The notes beneath the pieces were generated by a model. It saw nothing but the letters and a program-made list of their open reading frames with translations. It was not told the DNA's origin and did no database searches. Shown here one piece after another: positions 32,321 to 41,389 of a DNA stretch of 45,968 nt; position 1 is the first letter of the stretch; every line of letters begins with the position of its first letter. Source of the stretch: a bacterium (lineage in GTDB: Bacteria > RBG-13-66-14 > B26-G2 > WVWN01); NCBI GenBank assembly GCA_035529855.1, contig DATKVX010000093.1, forward strand, positions 1-45,968, read 5' to 3'. Made by a program: the position numbers and the translations under genes.

Positions 32321-33658
32321 TTATGTCCGCTCGAGCATTTTCGCGACTGCCGCGGCCACCTCCGCGCGCGGCACTTCCACTTGTTCTCGTTTCGCGAGGT
32401 CCTTCAATTGGACGACGCCCTTCGCGACCTCGTCCGGGCCGACGACGACGACGAACGGAATACCCTTCGCGTCCGCGTAGCTGAATTGCTTGGCGAGCTT
32501 GGCGGAGGGCTCGAGGTAGACCTCGCACCCGGCGCCGGCCGCCCGGATTTCGCGGGCGACTTGCAACGCGTATTGCAAAACGCTTTCGTCGTATACCGCG
32601 ACGAGGACGTCCGCGGCCGCGGCGGCGCCGGCGGTATCTCTTTCCGTCAGGAGCGTTATTATGCGTTCCAGGCCGAACGACGTTCCCGTCGCCGGGAGGT
32701 CCGGGCCGCCCAGCTGCGCGATAAGGTGGTCGTAGCGGCCTCCCCCCGCTACCGAGCCCACGCCCCCCTCGGCGACGAACGCCTCGTAGATGGGGCCGGT
32801 GTAGTAGTCCAGGCCGCGGGCCATATGGAGGTCGAAGCTCAGTACGCCGTCGGGGACGCCGAAGTAATTCAGGTATTCGGCAAGGTCGCGCATTTCGGCG
32901 ACGCCCTCCCGGCCTTCGTCGTAGTTGCCGGCGAACGCCTGAGCCGCATTTAAATAAAAATCGATGCGGCCGCCGTTCTTGGGGTCGAACAACACGCCCA
33001 TGATTTCGTCGGCTGCCGGTTGGGGTATGTCGCTCGCCGCCAGTTCGGCCTCGACGCCGTCGCGGCCTACTTTGTCGAGTTTGTCCATAGCTCGGATGGC
33101 GGCGAATTTACGCTCGGCCGGGACGCCGGCGTAATCCATAAAGGCCGAAAGTATCTTGCGGTGATTTATGCTTATGCGGTAATCCCGGAAGCCCAAGGCC
33201 GCGAGCGTTTCGTGCATGACGGCGACCATCTCGGCGTCGGCCAGCACGGAGGCCGTCCCGACGCAGTCGACGTCGCACTGGACGAACTCGCGGAAGCGGC
33301 CTTTTTGCGGCCGCTCGGCGCGCCACACCGGCTGGATCTGGTACCGCTTGAACGGCTTGGGAAGGTCCTGGTTCGCGGCCATGACGCGCGCCAGCGGGAC
33401 CGTGAGGTCGTAGCGCAGGCCCAGGTCGGCCTCGCCGCGTTCGCCGGCGGCGCCGCGCTTCAGGATGCGGAAGATAAGGCGGTCCGCCTCGTCGCCGTAC
33501 TTACCGGTCAGGACGTCGAGACGCTCGAGCGCGGGGGTCTCCAGCGGCGCGTAGCCGAAGCTTTCGAAGACGCGCTTGACGGTTTCGACCGCGCCGGCGC
33601 GGGTACGGATCTGCGCCGGTAAGTGGTCGCGCGTTCCTTTGGGCGGTAGGGGTTTCAT
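32321..33658 (-). CDS. hisS: Histidyl-tRNA synthetase
   Basis: The 445-residue class II synthetase begins KPLPPKGTRDHLPAQ. It has motif 2 (YQIQPVWRAERPQKGRFREFVQCD), the histidine A loop RGLDYYTGPIYEAF, GGGRYD, and motif 3 (GTSFGLERI). A C-terminal anticodon-binding domain (ADVLVAVYDESVL to the end) follows. The QCDVDCVGT segment fits the group of HisRS with Val-Asp-Cys rather than the E. coli form. It follows hutH by 38 bases on the same strand with no clear ribosome-binding site of its own, so a shared transcript with histidine ammonia-lyase is likely. Confidence 0.96.
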   Translation of the reverse strand: MKPLPPKGTRDHLPAQIRTRAGAVETVKRVFESFGYAPLETPALERLDVLTGKYGDEADRLIFRILKRGAAGERGEADLGLRYDLTVPLARVMAANQDLPKPFKRYQIQPVWRAERPQKGRFREFVQCDVDCVGTASVLADAEMVAVMHETLAALGFRDYRISINHRKILSAFMDYAGVPAERKFAAIRAMDKLDKVGRDGVEAELAASDIPQPAADEIMGVLFDPKNGGRIDFYLNAAQAFAGNYDEGREGVAEMRDLAEYLNYFGVPDGVLSFDLHMARGLDYYTGPIYEAFVAEGGVGSVAGGGRYDHLIAQLGGPDLPATGTSFGLERIITLLTERDTAGAAAAADVLVAVYDESVLQYALQVAREIRAAGAGCEVYLEPSAKLAKQFSYADAKGIPFVVVVGPDEVAKGVVQLKDLAKREQVEVPRAEVAAAVAKMLERT

Positions 33659-33696
33659 CGGTTATGGAAATACGCCGTTCCGTAAAGCGGCCGGCT

Positions 33697-35229
33697 TTAT
33701 TCCAATTCCCCCGCGACCTTCTCGGCCGCGGCCAGGACCTCGCCCGACTTTACGAGCTCGGCCACGCGGTTGATGTCGTATTGCGTCGGCCGGTCTTCCT
33801 CCATAAAGGCGACGTGCTTGCGGACCAGCTTGTGCAACGCCTCCGCGGCGGCGCCGCCCTTGAGCGGCCGCCGGTGGTCCATCGCCTGGCACGCCGCGAT
33901 GAGCTCGATAGCGATTATATACCAGGCGTTGCGTAATATCTGCTTCGTCTTGATAGCGGTGTTCATGCCCATGGAGACGAAATCTTCCTGGTCGGCGGCG
34001 GCGGGGATTGAGCCGACGGCGGCGGGGTGGCAGAGGACGCGGTTCTCGTTCACCAGCATGCCGGCGGTATACTGCGTGAGCATGAGGCCGCTGAACATGC
34101 CGGCGCCGTGTATGAGGAACGCCGGCAATCCCTCGCTCAGGTTGGGGTTCATCAGGCGGTTGAGGCGCCGCTCGGAGAGGACGCACACCGTCGTTACCGC
34201 GATCCCGACGAGCTCGAGGGCGAAGGCCAGCGGCGTCCCCTGGAAGTTGGCCCCGGTGACCACTTCGTCGTCGTCGGGGAAGAAGAGCGGGTTGTCGCCG
34301 GCGCCGTTGACTTCCGTCTCGAACATTCGCCGTGCCCAGTCGAAGGCGTCCTTGGCCGAGCCGACGACCTGGGGCGTGGAGCGGAGGCTGTACGCGTTCT
34401 GGATCTTCTTCTTGCCTATCTTCCCGGGGACGAGCATCTCGGAGCCCTCGAGCAAACGGCGGATGTTGCTCGCGCATTTGACGGCGCCCGGGTAACCGCG
34501 CGCTTTGTGGAGGCGTTCGTCCAGGCACAGCGTGTTGAGGTTCAGGACCTCGAACGTCATGGCGGCGACGGCTTCCTGCGTCTTGGCCCAACGGTAGGCG
34601 TCGTGGAGCTCGAGGGCGCCCATACCGGCGATGACGTTGGAGCCGTTGATGGTGGCCAGGCCGTCGCGGGCCTCGAAGACGATGGTGGGTACGCCGGCGG
34701 CGTCCATGGCCTTTTTGCCGTCCATCCGTTTGCCGTTGTAGAACGCCTCGCCCTCGCCTAGGAGTACGAGCGCCACCTGGCTCATGGGCGAGAGGTCGCC
34801 GGAGGCGCCCACCGAGCCGTGTTGGAAAACGACCGGCGTCACGCCCTTGTTGAGCATCTCGAGCAGCGTCTCCACCACCACCGGCCTGAGCCCGGAATAG
34901 CCGATGCAGTGGCAGTTGACGCGGGTGGCCATCGCGGCGCGGATGTCGTCGACGTCGCACGGCTCGCCGCAGCCGGCGGAGTGGGAGTATACGAGGTAGC
35001 GCTGGAACTCCTGCGTTTGCTCGGGCGTGAGGACTACCTCGGAGAGCTCGCCGATGCCGGTCGTCACGCCGTACATAACCTCGCGCTTCTCGACCTTGTC
35101 GTTAAGCATGGCGCGGCACCTGCGGATCCGTTCCCACGCGTCCTCGGTCACCTCGACCGGCTCGCCGTCGCGGGCGATTTTAACCAGACTCTCGATCGTA
35201 AGCGATTTACCGTCGAGTTTAGCCGTCAT
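33697..35229 (-). CDS. hutH: Histidine ammonia-lyase (aromatic amino acid lyase family)
   Basis: The 510-residue enzyme removes ammonia from L-histidine to give urocanate, the first step of histidine breakdown. The MIO cofactor forms from Ala142-Ser143-Gly144 in GSVGASGDLSP. The substrate-selecting pair Ser82-His83 (YSHSAG) and Glu415 in QED are the states seen in histidine lyases rather than Phe/Tyr lyases. The active-site Tyr lies in YGVTTGIG. LSPMS replaces the common LAPLA after the MIO loop. The ATG has AGGAGG seven bases upstream. hutU and hutI are not in the window; hisS follows directly. Confidence 0.92.
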   Translation of the reverse strand: MTAKLDGKSLTIESLVKIARDGEPVEVTEDAWERIRRCRAMLNDKVEKREVMYGVTTGIGELSEVVLTPEQTQEFQRYLVYSHSAGCGEPCDVDDIRAAMATRVNCHCIGYSGLRPVVVETLLEMLNKGVTPVVFQHGSVGASGDLSPMSQVALVLLGEGEAFYNGKRMDGKKAMDAAGVPTIVFEARDGLATINGSNVIAGMGALELHDAYRWAKTQEAVAAMTFEVLNLNTLCLDERLHKARGYPGAVKCASNIRRLLEGSEMLVPGKIGKKKIQNAYSLRSTPQVVGSAKDAFDWARRMFETEVNGAGDNPLFFPDDDEVVTGANFQGTPLAFALELVGIAVTTVCVLSERRLNRLMNPNLSEGLPAFLIHGAGMFSGLMLTQYTAGMLVNENRVLCHPAAVGSIPAAADQEDFVSMGMNTAIKTKQILRNAWYIIAIELIAACQAMDHRRPLKGGAAAEALHKLVRKHVAFMEEDRPTQYDINRVAELVKSGEVLAAAEKVAGELE

Positions 35230-35593
35230 CTATGAGCCTCCTGTAAAGCAACCGTCGAGCCGGGCCGCCAAGGCCCGACGTAAAATCCTTCCGGCGATTT
35301 TTCGCGGTATACGTTACGGTTTCCGCCGCGGGTTTTATCGGTATTTATCGTAAAAAGGTTTACGTTAAAATTTAGCTGCGGACTAATCGGCCGTAATTCT
35401 ATCACTTACGAGCGCGGGCCGCAATATCTTATTAAATACCGCGGGTAGTATTGACGCGTATTCGGCCTAATAGTTAACCTTTTCAACATTATCGTATTTA
35501 TGTTAATATAAAACGGTACTAAAGGGGAAGCTGTAACGGGGCCGAAAACGCTTCGAAGAACCCATAACGCAACGGTAGTGGCAAGGAGGTACC
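35230..35593. other. AT-rich divergent intergenic region (hutH / KamA-like gene)
   Basis: This 364-base stretch has no credible gene. It separates divergent hutH (minus) and the KamA-like gene (plus), holds the hutH ribosome-binding site at 35237-35242, and has runs such as TTAAAATTTAG and ATGTTAATATAAAA. A possible plus-strand promoter is listed separately. I see no clear riboswitch or operator. Confidence 0.6.
35482..35509 (+). promoter_or_regulatory. Possible promoter of the KamA-like gene
   Basis: TTCAAC (35482-35487) and TAATAT (35504-35509) are 16 bases apart in AT-rich DNA, about 78 bases before the predicted start region of the gene. The match is only moderate. Confidence 0.35.
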
Positions 35594-37393
35594 GTGCCGG
35601 TTTTCAGTAAACGGTTTGAACGGCGGATGTGGGCGGCGGCGCCCGAAGTGAAAGCGCTCTTGGGGGCCGCGGCGACTCGGGAGGAGGCCCGGTTGGCCGT
35701 CTTCGATTACCTCGAGGCGCGGAAGCGCGAAATACGGGCCGAGGAGGTCGACCTCCCCAGCTGGGAATGGGAAGTCGCCGACGATTGTATCGACGTACTG
35801 AGAAATATTTTGTCGGTTTATTACGAGAAATCGGCGAAGTTCAGCGGCCTGCGGACCCTTTGGCAACTGGCGCGGGGTAAATATTCGGGGCGGCGAAGGG
35901 AGCTGTCGCCCGGTTTTTTTGAAGAATTCCGACACCTTTTCCTGGGGATAGCGGGCAGGTCGCCGATATACGAGGGCAAGGAGTTGCCGACGCACTTGGG
36001 CCTGCACGGCCGTAAAGCCGCGCTCGCGCGGTCGCGGGACCTCGACCTCCTCGCGGGTCAATTGGAGGAGGGCCTGGCGCGGTATCCGTCGGGCCTTGAC
36101 CAGGATTTAATCGAGGAGCGGCGTCGGAACGTCGCCCGCGTTAAGAAGCTCTTCGGCGCGAGCGACGACGAGTGGACCGACTGGCACTGGCAGTTCGGCA
36201 ACGTCATTCGCGACCGCAAGACGCTGCAGAAGATAATAACGCTCTCGCGCGACGAGGCGAAGGCCGTTAGCCTCGCGACCAAGAAGGGCGTGCCGTTCGG
36301 CATTACGCCGTATTACGCGTCGCTGATGCGCGGCCGCATATCGCGTTCCCGCATGCACGCCACCCGGGCGCAGGTCATTCCGCCCTTGGCGTACGTCCAG
36401 AATATGGTAAAGTTCCGCGGCCGCCGCGAGTTCGAGTGCGACTTTATGCTCGAGCGCGATACGTCGCCGGTGGACCTCGTAACGCGGCGCTATCCCACCA
36501 TCGCGATTTTAAAACCTTACAGCGGCTGCTTCCAGGTTTGCGTCTATTGCCAGCGCAACTGGGAAATTACGGGTACTTCCGGCGTGGGCGCCGCGGCGCC
36601 CAGGAGGAAGCTCGACGCCGCCCTCGATTGGCTCGAGGCCGCGCCCGCCGTCACCGAGGTCCTGGTTACGGGCGGCGACCCGCTCGCGCTGAGCGACGAC
36701 CGCATCGAGTACATTATGGGCCGGTTGGCGGCGATGTCGTCGGTGGAACGCGTCCGGTTGGGGACGCGGGCTCTCGTCGTCGCGCCCATGCGCGTTACGC
36801 AGGACCTCGCCGACCTCATAGGCCACTATAACGAGCCCGGGCGGCGCGAGGTCGTCGTCGTGACCCATTTCGAACATTCCGCGGAGGTCACGCCGGAGGC
36901 GATGCGCGGGGTGTGGCGGTTCCGGCGGCGGGGCATCGCGGTTTACAATCAGGCGGTATTCACCTTCGCCAACTGCCGCCGCTTCGAAATGTGCAAGCTC
37001 AGGCTCGAGCTGCGGCGCGTCGGCGTTGACCCGTACTACCTCTTCAACGCCAAGGCCAAGGAGGAGCTCGACGTCTACCGCGTACCGCTGGCGCGCCTCG
37101 CGCAGGAGCGTAAGGAGGAGGCGCGGCTCCAGTCGGGCGTCGTGCGGACCGACACGCCGGTGTACAACATCCCGCGGCTCGGCAAGCACAACGTCATCGC
37201 CTGGCAGCACCACCGCGTTATTGCCGTCCTTCCGGACGGCCGCCGCGTGTACGAGTTCCAACCCTGGGAGAAGAACATCTCGCCGGAGGAGGTCTTCATC
37301 GAGGCCGACGTCTCCATCTACGACTTTCTGGAGGACCTCAAACGGCGCGGCGAGAACGTGCGGGAATACAAGACGATTTGGTATTATTTTTAG
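35594..37393 (+). CDS. KamA-family radical SAM protein (aminomutase-like, substrate uncertain)
   Basis: The 599-residue protein starts at GTG with AAGGAGG upstream. The radical SAM cluster is Cys312-x3-Cys316-x2-Cys319 (GCFQVCVYCQRNW), followed by the VLVTGGDPLAL Gly-rich motif. The downstream NQAVFTFANC and DPYYLFNAKAKEE segments align with the substrate-binding strands of lysine 2,3-aminomutase. In my alignment from memory, the two Asp residues that hold the lysine epsilon-amino group are replaced (the second by Lys487), so lysine is an unlikely substrate; glutamate or another amino acid is possible. A helical N-terminal extension of roughly 200 residues makes it longer than the 416-residue clostridial enzyme. 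Confidence 0.82.
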   Translation: MPVFSKRFERRMWAAAPEVKALLGAAATREEARLAVFDYLEARKREIRAEEVDLPSWEWEVADDCIDVLRNILSVYYEKSAKFSGLRTLWQLARGKYSGRRRELSPGFFEEFRHLFLGIAGRSPIYEGKELPTHLGLHGRKAALARSRDLDLLAGQLEEGLARYPSGLDQDLIEERRRNVARVKKLFGASDDEWTDWHWQFGNVIRDRKTLQKIITLSRDEAKAVSLATKKGVPFGITPYYASLMRGRISRSRMHATRAQVIPPLAYVQNMVKFRGRREFECDFMLERDTSPVDLVTRRYPTIAILKPYSGCFQVCVYCQRNWEITGTSGVGAAAPRRKLDAALDWLEAAPAVTEVLVTGGDPLALSDDRIEYIMGRLAAMSSVERVRLGTRALVVAPMRVTQDLADLIGHYNEPGRREVVVVTHFEHSAEVTPEAMRGVWRFRRRGIAVYNQAVFTFANCRRFEMCKLRLELRRVGVDPYYLFNAKAKEELDVYRVPLARLAQERKEEARLQSGVVRTDTPVYNIPRLGKHNVIAWQHHRVIAVLPDGRRVYEFQPWEKNISPEEVFIEADVSIYDFLEDLKRRGENVREYKTIWYYF

Positions 37394-37490
37394 GACTTCG
37401 TTTTCCGCAGGGCCTCGATGGCGGAGGCGCCGCCGCATCGGGGTCGGGGCCGGATTAACGCGTCGGTTAGTTAGACGTTTCGAAAAAAAT

Positions 37491-37519
37491 AAAAGCCGCC
37501 CTGCGGGGCGGCTTTTTTA
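37491..37519. terminator. Bidirectional terminator between the KamA-like and porin genes
   Basis: AAAAGCCGCC (37491-37500) pairs with GGCGGCTTTT (37507-37516), with a T run on the right and AAAAAAAT on the left. It can end both converging transcripts. Confidence 0.85.
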
Positions 37520-37531
37520 TTCGTGGATTTA

Positions 37532-38593
37532 TTAAAATCTGACCTGGAACTGCGCGGAAATTTTATCGTTGTCTATTTTTTCGTCCGCTTCTATGAAATG
37601 TTGGTAATTGGCCATGAGCTTGCAGTGGTGGCCCGGCTCGAGGTGCAGGTTCACGCCCCCCGTGACGGCTTCCGCGACGTCGCCCGGTATGTTGCGGCCG
37701 GGGTCGTAGTGCTCCCACCGAGCGGCGGGTTCTACGATTTGAAGCCAGGGCCAGGGGAGCGGGTGTTTGTAGCTCGCTTGAAGGTAATACCCGGCGTCGG
37801 ACAGGTCGACGGCTCCGCCGCCGGCGGACTGCGGGAAGGTTTGCTCGCGGTAGAGGAGTTCTCCCTGGAAGGTGAAGCGCTCGCGGTCGAAGGCGACGCA
37901 GCCGCCGTAGCGGGCGCCGTCGCCTGTTCCGTAGGGGGCCATATACGGTTTGCCCACGTAGTAGTATCCCTCGAGCGTCAGGCCCTTCGTCGCGGCCCAG
38001 GGGAACGGGTTGCCGGCGACGCGGACGGCTACGTCTTTGGCGACGTTCTCGTCGACGCGGTTCGGGCCGGAGCCGTTGACGCCGGCGACCGCGAGCGACG
38101 CCCAATCCGGCCTGTCGTCGGAACGGAGTTTGAACTCGAGCTGCGCCCCGACGTCCCGCCCGCGCGGCGGCGCGACGTTCGCCGTGACCATGGAGCGGTC
38201 GATTAACAGCAGCTTCGACGTCGACGTATACGACTCGCGGCTGAACGGCACGAGGAATTGGCCCGCGCGGATTTCCGTATAGGGAATAATTTTAAGAGTA
38301 CCGTACGCGTCCATGAGGGCGGGGGAGCAGGCCGCGTCGAAGTAGATGGAGTAGCCGGCGTACTTGAAGACGTCGCCCCGAAAGATAAGGCTGGCGGACC
38401 TGAGGCTGAAGGTGTTTACGGTCGGCGCGCCCACCGCGAGCTCGTCGCCGTTTTGGTACGTGTACCGGCCTATGGCGTAACCGGAGATTATCAGGCTGCC
38501 GTGGGTGGATTTGACTACCTCGTAGTCGGCGGCGGCGCCGGCGGCCGATAACAAAATGGCCGATATTAAATATGGGAATGACTTCCGGAACAT
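37532..38593 (-). CDS. Phosphate-selective porin O/P-like outer-membrane protein
   Basis: The 353-residue protein from the ATG at 38593 starts with a signal peptide (MFRKSFPYLISAILLSAAGAAA). The mature part has RSASLIFRGDVFKYAGYSIYFD, EIRAGQFLVPFSRESYTS, SMVTANVAPPRGRDVGAQL and a C-terminal strand ending QFQVRF with terminal Phe. The 'GqfxxPfsxE' and 'RDxG' elements are typical of the OprO/OprP porin family. Members pass phosphate, pyrophosphate or organic anions; phosphate selectivity is not shown here. The gene begins 14 bases after the lactate permease stop, so an outer-membrane partner for the permease is a reasonable inference. Confidence 0.82.
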   Translation of the reverse strand: MFRKSFPYLISAILLSAAGAAADYEVVKSTHGSLIISGYAIGRYTYQNGDELAVGAPTVNTFSLRSASLIFRGDVFKYAGYSIYFDAACSPALMDAYGTLKIIPYTEIRAGQFLVPFSRESYTSTSKLLLIDRSMVTANVAPPRGRDVGAQLEFKLRSDDRPDWASLAVAGVNGSGPNRVDENVAKDVAVRVAGNPFPWAATKGLTLEGYYYVGKPYMAPYGTGDGARYGGCVAFDRERFTFQGELLYREQTFPQSAGGGAVDLSDAGYYLQASYKHPLPWPWLQIVEPAARWEHYDPGRNIPGDVAEAVTGGVNLHLEPGHHCKLMANYQHFIEADEKIDNDKISAQFQVRF

Positions 38594-38607
38594 AAATCCC
38601 ACTCGCT

Positions 38608-40176
38608 TTATATTGTCCATATCAACGCCAGGACGGCGCACAGCGCCGTAATGGCGAGAGAGACGACGAAGGTCTTGCGGAGTACGTTGCCCTCTTCGCC
38701 GATGGCGTCTATGATGGCGGCGGCGTTCTGGAGCTTGGCCGGGCTGATGACGGAGGCGAGGCCGCCGCCCACGCCGGAGGCCGCGGCCCAGACCAGGCCG
38801 ACCACCTTAAGCTTTTCCGCGAAAGCCGCGGTATCCAGGTGCAGCTTGGTCAACATCGCGATGGACGACGTCTCCGAGCCCGAGATGAAGCCGCCCAACA
38901 ACCCCAGGAAGGGGGCGACGAGGCCGTAGAAGTCGCCGAAGGTCGCGGCCGCGCCGTGCGCCAGGACGAAGACCATGTTGTGGGAAGGCACCGGTAGCTC
39001 CCAGGCCGCCGCGCCGACGACCTTTCCGGAGTGGTTGATGACGTACGCTACGGCGAAGTATACCGCCGCCGCTATAACCGGCCGCCATGCCCGGTGCGTC
39101 CATTTCCGTACCGCCCGGGTGAATTCCTCACCGGTCGGTTTGAGAAACGGGAGCGCGAGGAAAGTCGTTACCGTCACCCAGAAGTACGCCTGCCAGAAGA
39201 AGCGGACTTTTATCGGCGCGCCGGGGATTACCTCGAGCGGCATGGCGAGCTTTTTGAAGAGGAGGTCGAAAAACGGCAGGCTCGGCGTGTTGGTCAACGT
39301 TGCGAAGACGACGAGCAGTATCCAGGGCGAGATCGCCGCGACGAGGGGCATACGCGCCCGCGCCGCGCCGTCGGCCTCGGTCGGGTCGCCGCGCTCGTAG
39401 ACCCTTTGCCCCCGGAGAGATACGTACGCCGCCATAACGACGGCGACCGCGGCCCCGGCCGCCACGCCGGTTAGCGTCGTCATGCCGAGGCGGTTCATCC
39501 CGATGGCGACGAAACCCGCGGTCAGGCCGGCTATGAGCGTGGGCACGGCCCCCCGCAGCATAAGCTTGAACCGGCCTACGAGGTAAAGCATGCCGAACGC
39601 AATAGCGGTGGAGATGACGGGCATAAAGCGCGCGAAGTACCGGCCGGCCTCGTTGGGTTCCAGGCCGGTGAACGAAGCGAAGACCACCACCGGGATGCCG
39701 AGCAGCGCGTACGTGCAGAGGGCGTCGTAGCCGATGGCGGGCAGGGCGATGGCGACGAAGGAGGAGTATCCGAGCGCTATCATGATGGGGGGGAGTATCG
39801 AAACCGGCGTCGCGCCCAGCGCGGTGAGCAAGGTCCCGAAGCCGACGTTGATGATGAGGATCTGGGCGACGCGGTCGCCGCGTGCGATCCCCTTCAGCGT
39901 CGCTACCAGCCGCGCGACGGCGCCGCATTCCAACATAACTCCCATTTGAAACAGCGACGCCGCGACCATAAGCGTAATGGGCAGGGATTCGACCACCCCA
40001 GCCGCGCTCGCGACGAGGCAGACGCGCGGCGAGGTCTTGAAGTATAAAATGGCGACGGCCACCGTGAAGAACCAACCGATGATGCCGGCGGTATCCGCGG
40101 CCTTTTTCAGGAACGTGATGAGGACGAAGATAACTATTACAGGCGACAGCGCAAGAAGGACGGCGAGCCACGTCAT
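38608..40176 (-). CDS. L-lactate permease family transporter
   Basis: The 522-residue protein has about 12-14 membrane segments over its full length. Family features include LINVGFGTLLTALGATPVSILPP-type residues in the N-terminal half, GLEPNEAGRYF, SPWILLVVFATLTN and LGGFISGSETSSIAMLTKLH, plus SVISPAKLQNAAA near the end. These are typical of LctP/LldP (lactate and glycolate permeases). It should import lactate or a related 2-hydroxy acid with protons across the inner membrane. GGAGG lies ten bases before the ATG. No lactate dehydrogenase gene is adjacent; the next gene encodes an outer-membrane porin. Confidence 0.9.
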   Translation of the reverse strand: MTWLAVLLALSPVIVIFVLITFLKKAADTAGIIGWFFTVAVAILYFKTSPRVCLVASAAGVVESLPITLMVAASLFQMGVMLECGAVARLVATLKGIARGDRVAQILIINVGFGTLLTALGATPVSILPPIMIALGYSSFVAIALPAIGYDALCTYALLGIPVVVFASFTGLEPNEAGRYFARFMPVISTAIAFGMLYLVGRFKLMLRGAVPTLIAGLTAGFVAIGMNRLGMTTLTGVAAGAAVAVVMAAYVSLRGQRVYERGDPTEADGAARARMPLVAAISPWILLVVFATLTNTPSLPFFDLLFKKLAMPLEVIPGAPIKVRFFWQAYFWVTVTTFLALPFLKPTGEEFTRAVRKWTHRAWRPVIAAAVYFAVAYVINHSGKVVGAAAWELPVPSHNMVFVLAHGAAATFGDFYGLVAPFLGLLGGFISGSETSSIAMLTKLHLDTAAFAEKLKVVGLVWAAASGVGGGLASVISPAKLQNAAAIIDAIGEEGNVLRKTFVVSLAITALCAVLALIWTI

Positions 40177-40306
40177 TGACGCAAGACCTCCGGAAAGATA
40201 AAAATTAAAGCGAAATTAACACGCCCGCGCTGGATAGGCAAGGTAAATAATATTGCTGGGTATGTTGCCAAGTTGGCGGGATATTAAAGCTGTTACCGAC
40301 CTTTAC

Positions 40307-40333
40307 GAAAAAAGCCGCCCGAGGAAGGCGGCG
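40307..40333 (-). terminator. Terminator of the proline dehydrogenase gene
   Basis: On the minus strand GCCGCC-TTCCTC-GGGCGGC is followed by six T. It separates the proline dehydrogenase gene from the permease/porin pair. Confidence 0.8.
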
Positions 40334-40354
40334 TTTAACGGGAGCGGTTTTACG

Positions 40355-41263
40355 TCAGTCGAATTCGTATTTGACGAAAATATTTCGAAAAATTTGGCCG
40401 GCGAGGCGCGGGTTTTCCTTTAAGCGGCGGGTGGAGTAGGGGTACCACGCCGTCCCGAACGGGACGTAGATGCGGAGCTTGTGGCCCGCCGCTACGATTA
40501 TATCGCGGAGTTTGGCGTCTACGCCCAGGAGCATCTGGAACTCGTATTGGTCGCGCTTGAGGCCGAACTCGTGGACGGCGCGTAGGCCTTCCCAGACCAT
40601 CTTCTCGTCGTGGGTCGCGATGCCGACGTAGCACCCGCCGCCGAGGAGGACGTCGAGCAGGAGGCCGTAGTTGGCGTTTACGACGGCCTTGTCTTTATAG
40701 GCCGGCTCCCGCGGTTCGTTGTATATACCCTTGCACAGGCGCAGATTGGCCTTGGCCGCGGCGAGCCCCGCGCAGTCGGCCAGGCTGCGGCGGAGGTACG
40801 ATTGTATAACGGTGCCGACCTCGTCGTACTTCTCGCGAAGCGCGTAATATATATCGAGGGTATCCTGGGTGCAGGTGGAGTCTTCCATGTCGATGCGGAC
40901 GAAGTTGCCGTAGCGCTCGGCCTCGTCGCAGACGGCGGCGATATTTTGTTGGCAGAACCCCTTGTCTATCTTCAGGCCGAACATGGTAGGTTTGAGCGAG
41001 ACGTTGGCGTCGAGCTTTTCGGCGTCTATGGCCGCGAGGACGTTTTTGTAATCTTGGACCGCGGCGAGCGCTTCCTCGCGGCTGTCGACCTCTTCGCCCA
41101 GGACGTCTATGGTGGCGCGGATGCCGCGTTTATTCAGGGCGCCGGTTACGCGGACGGCGTCTTCCAGCTTGTCGCCGGCGATGTAGCGGCCGGCGAAATG
41201 CCGCACCAGCGGCTTTGGAACGAGCGGCAGCGTCGCGACGATGGCTTTGTTGAACAAGCTCAT
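40355..41263 (-). CDS. Proline dehydrogenase (short, monofunctional)
   Basis: The 302-residue TIM-barrel flavoprotein has VSLKPTMFGLKID, FVRIDMEDS, GTVIQSYLRRSLAD, LRLCKGIYNEPREPAYKDK, VGIATHDE, FQMLLGV and a YVPFGTAWYPYSTRRLKENP segment. These are the conserved FAD- and substrate-binding motifs of PutA-type proline dehydrogenase, including the C-terminal YxxRRxxE. It oxidises proline to pyrroline-5-carboxylate. No P5C dehydrogenase gene is fused or adjacent. AGGAGG lies eight bases before the ATG. Confidence 0.94.
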   Translation of the reverse strand: MSLFNKAIVATLPLVPKPLVRHFAGRYIAGDKLEDAVRVTGALNKRGIRATIDVLGEEVDSREEALAAVQDYKNVLAAIDAEKLDANVSLKPTMFGLKIDKGFCQQNIAAVCDEAERYGNFVRIDMEDSTCTQDTLDIYYALREKYDEVGTVIQSYLRRSLADCAGLAAAKANLRLCKGIYNEPREPAYKDKAVVNANYGLLLDVLLGGGCYVGIATHDEKMVWEGLRAVHEFGLKRDQYEFQMLLGVDAKLRDIIVAAGHKLRIYVPFGTAWYPYSTRRLKENPRLAGQIFRNIFVKYEFD

Positions 41264-41327
41264 CCTGTGCTCCTCCTGCGACGGTAGAATGAACGAAGGC
41301 CGGCGCCCGGCGGCGCCGAATTACGAA

Positions 41328-41359
41328 AGCCCGGTTCGGCGCGAGCGCCGCCGGGCTTC
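41328..41359. terminator. Large GC hairpin between the M14 peptidase and proline dehydrogenase genes
   Basis: AAGCCCGG and CCGGGCTT pair around an inner GGCGC/GCGCC element. On the minus strand, the likely direction, the T run after it is weak, so it may be a poor terminator or an mRNA-stabilising hairpin. Confidence 0.45.
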
Positions 41360-41389
41360 CGTTATTATTTTTTGTTAGGTCGTCTCAAG

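Noticed and set aside
40267-40277. Dyad GCCAA-G-TTGGC upstream of the lactate permease as an operator
   Set aside because: It is only 5 bp per arm, no second copy is seen and no regulator gene is nearby; too short to claim.
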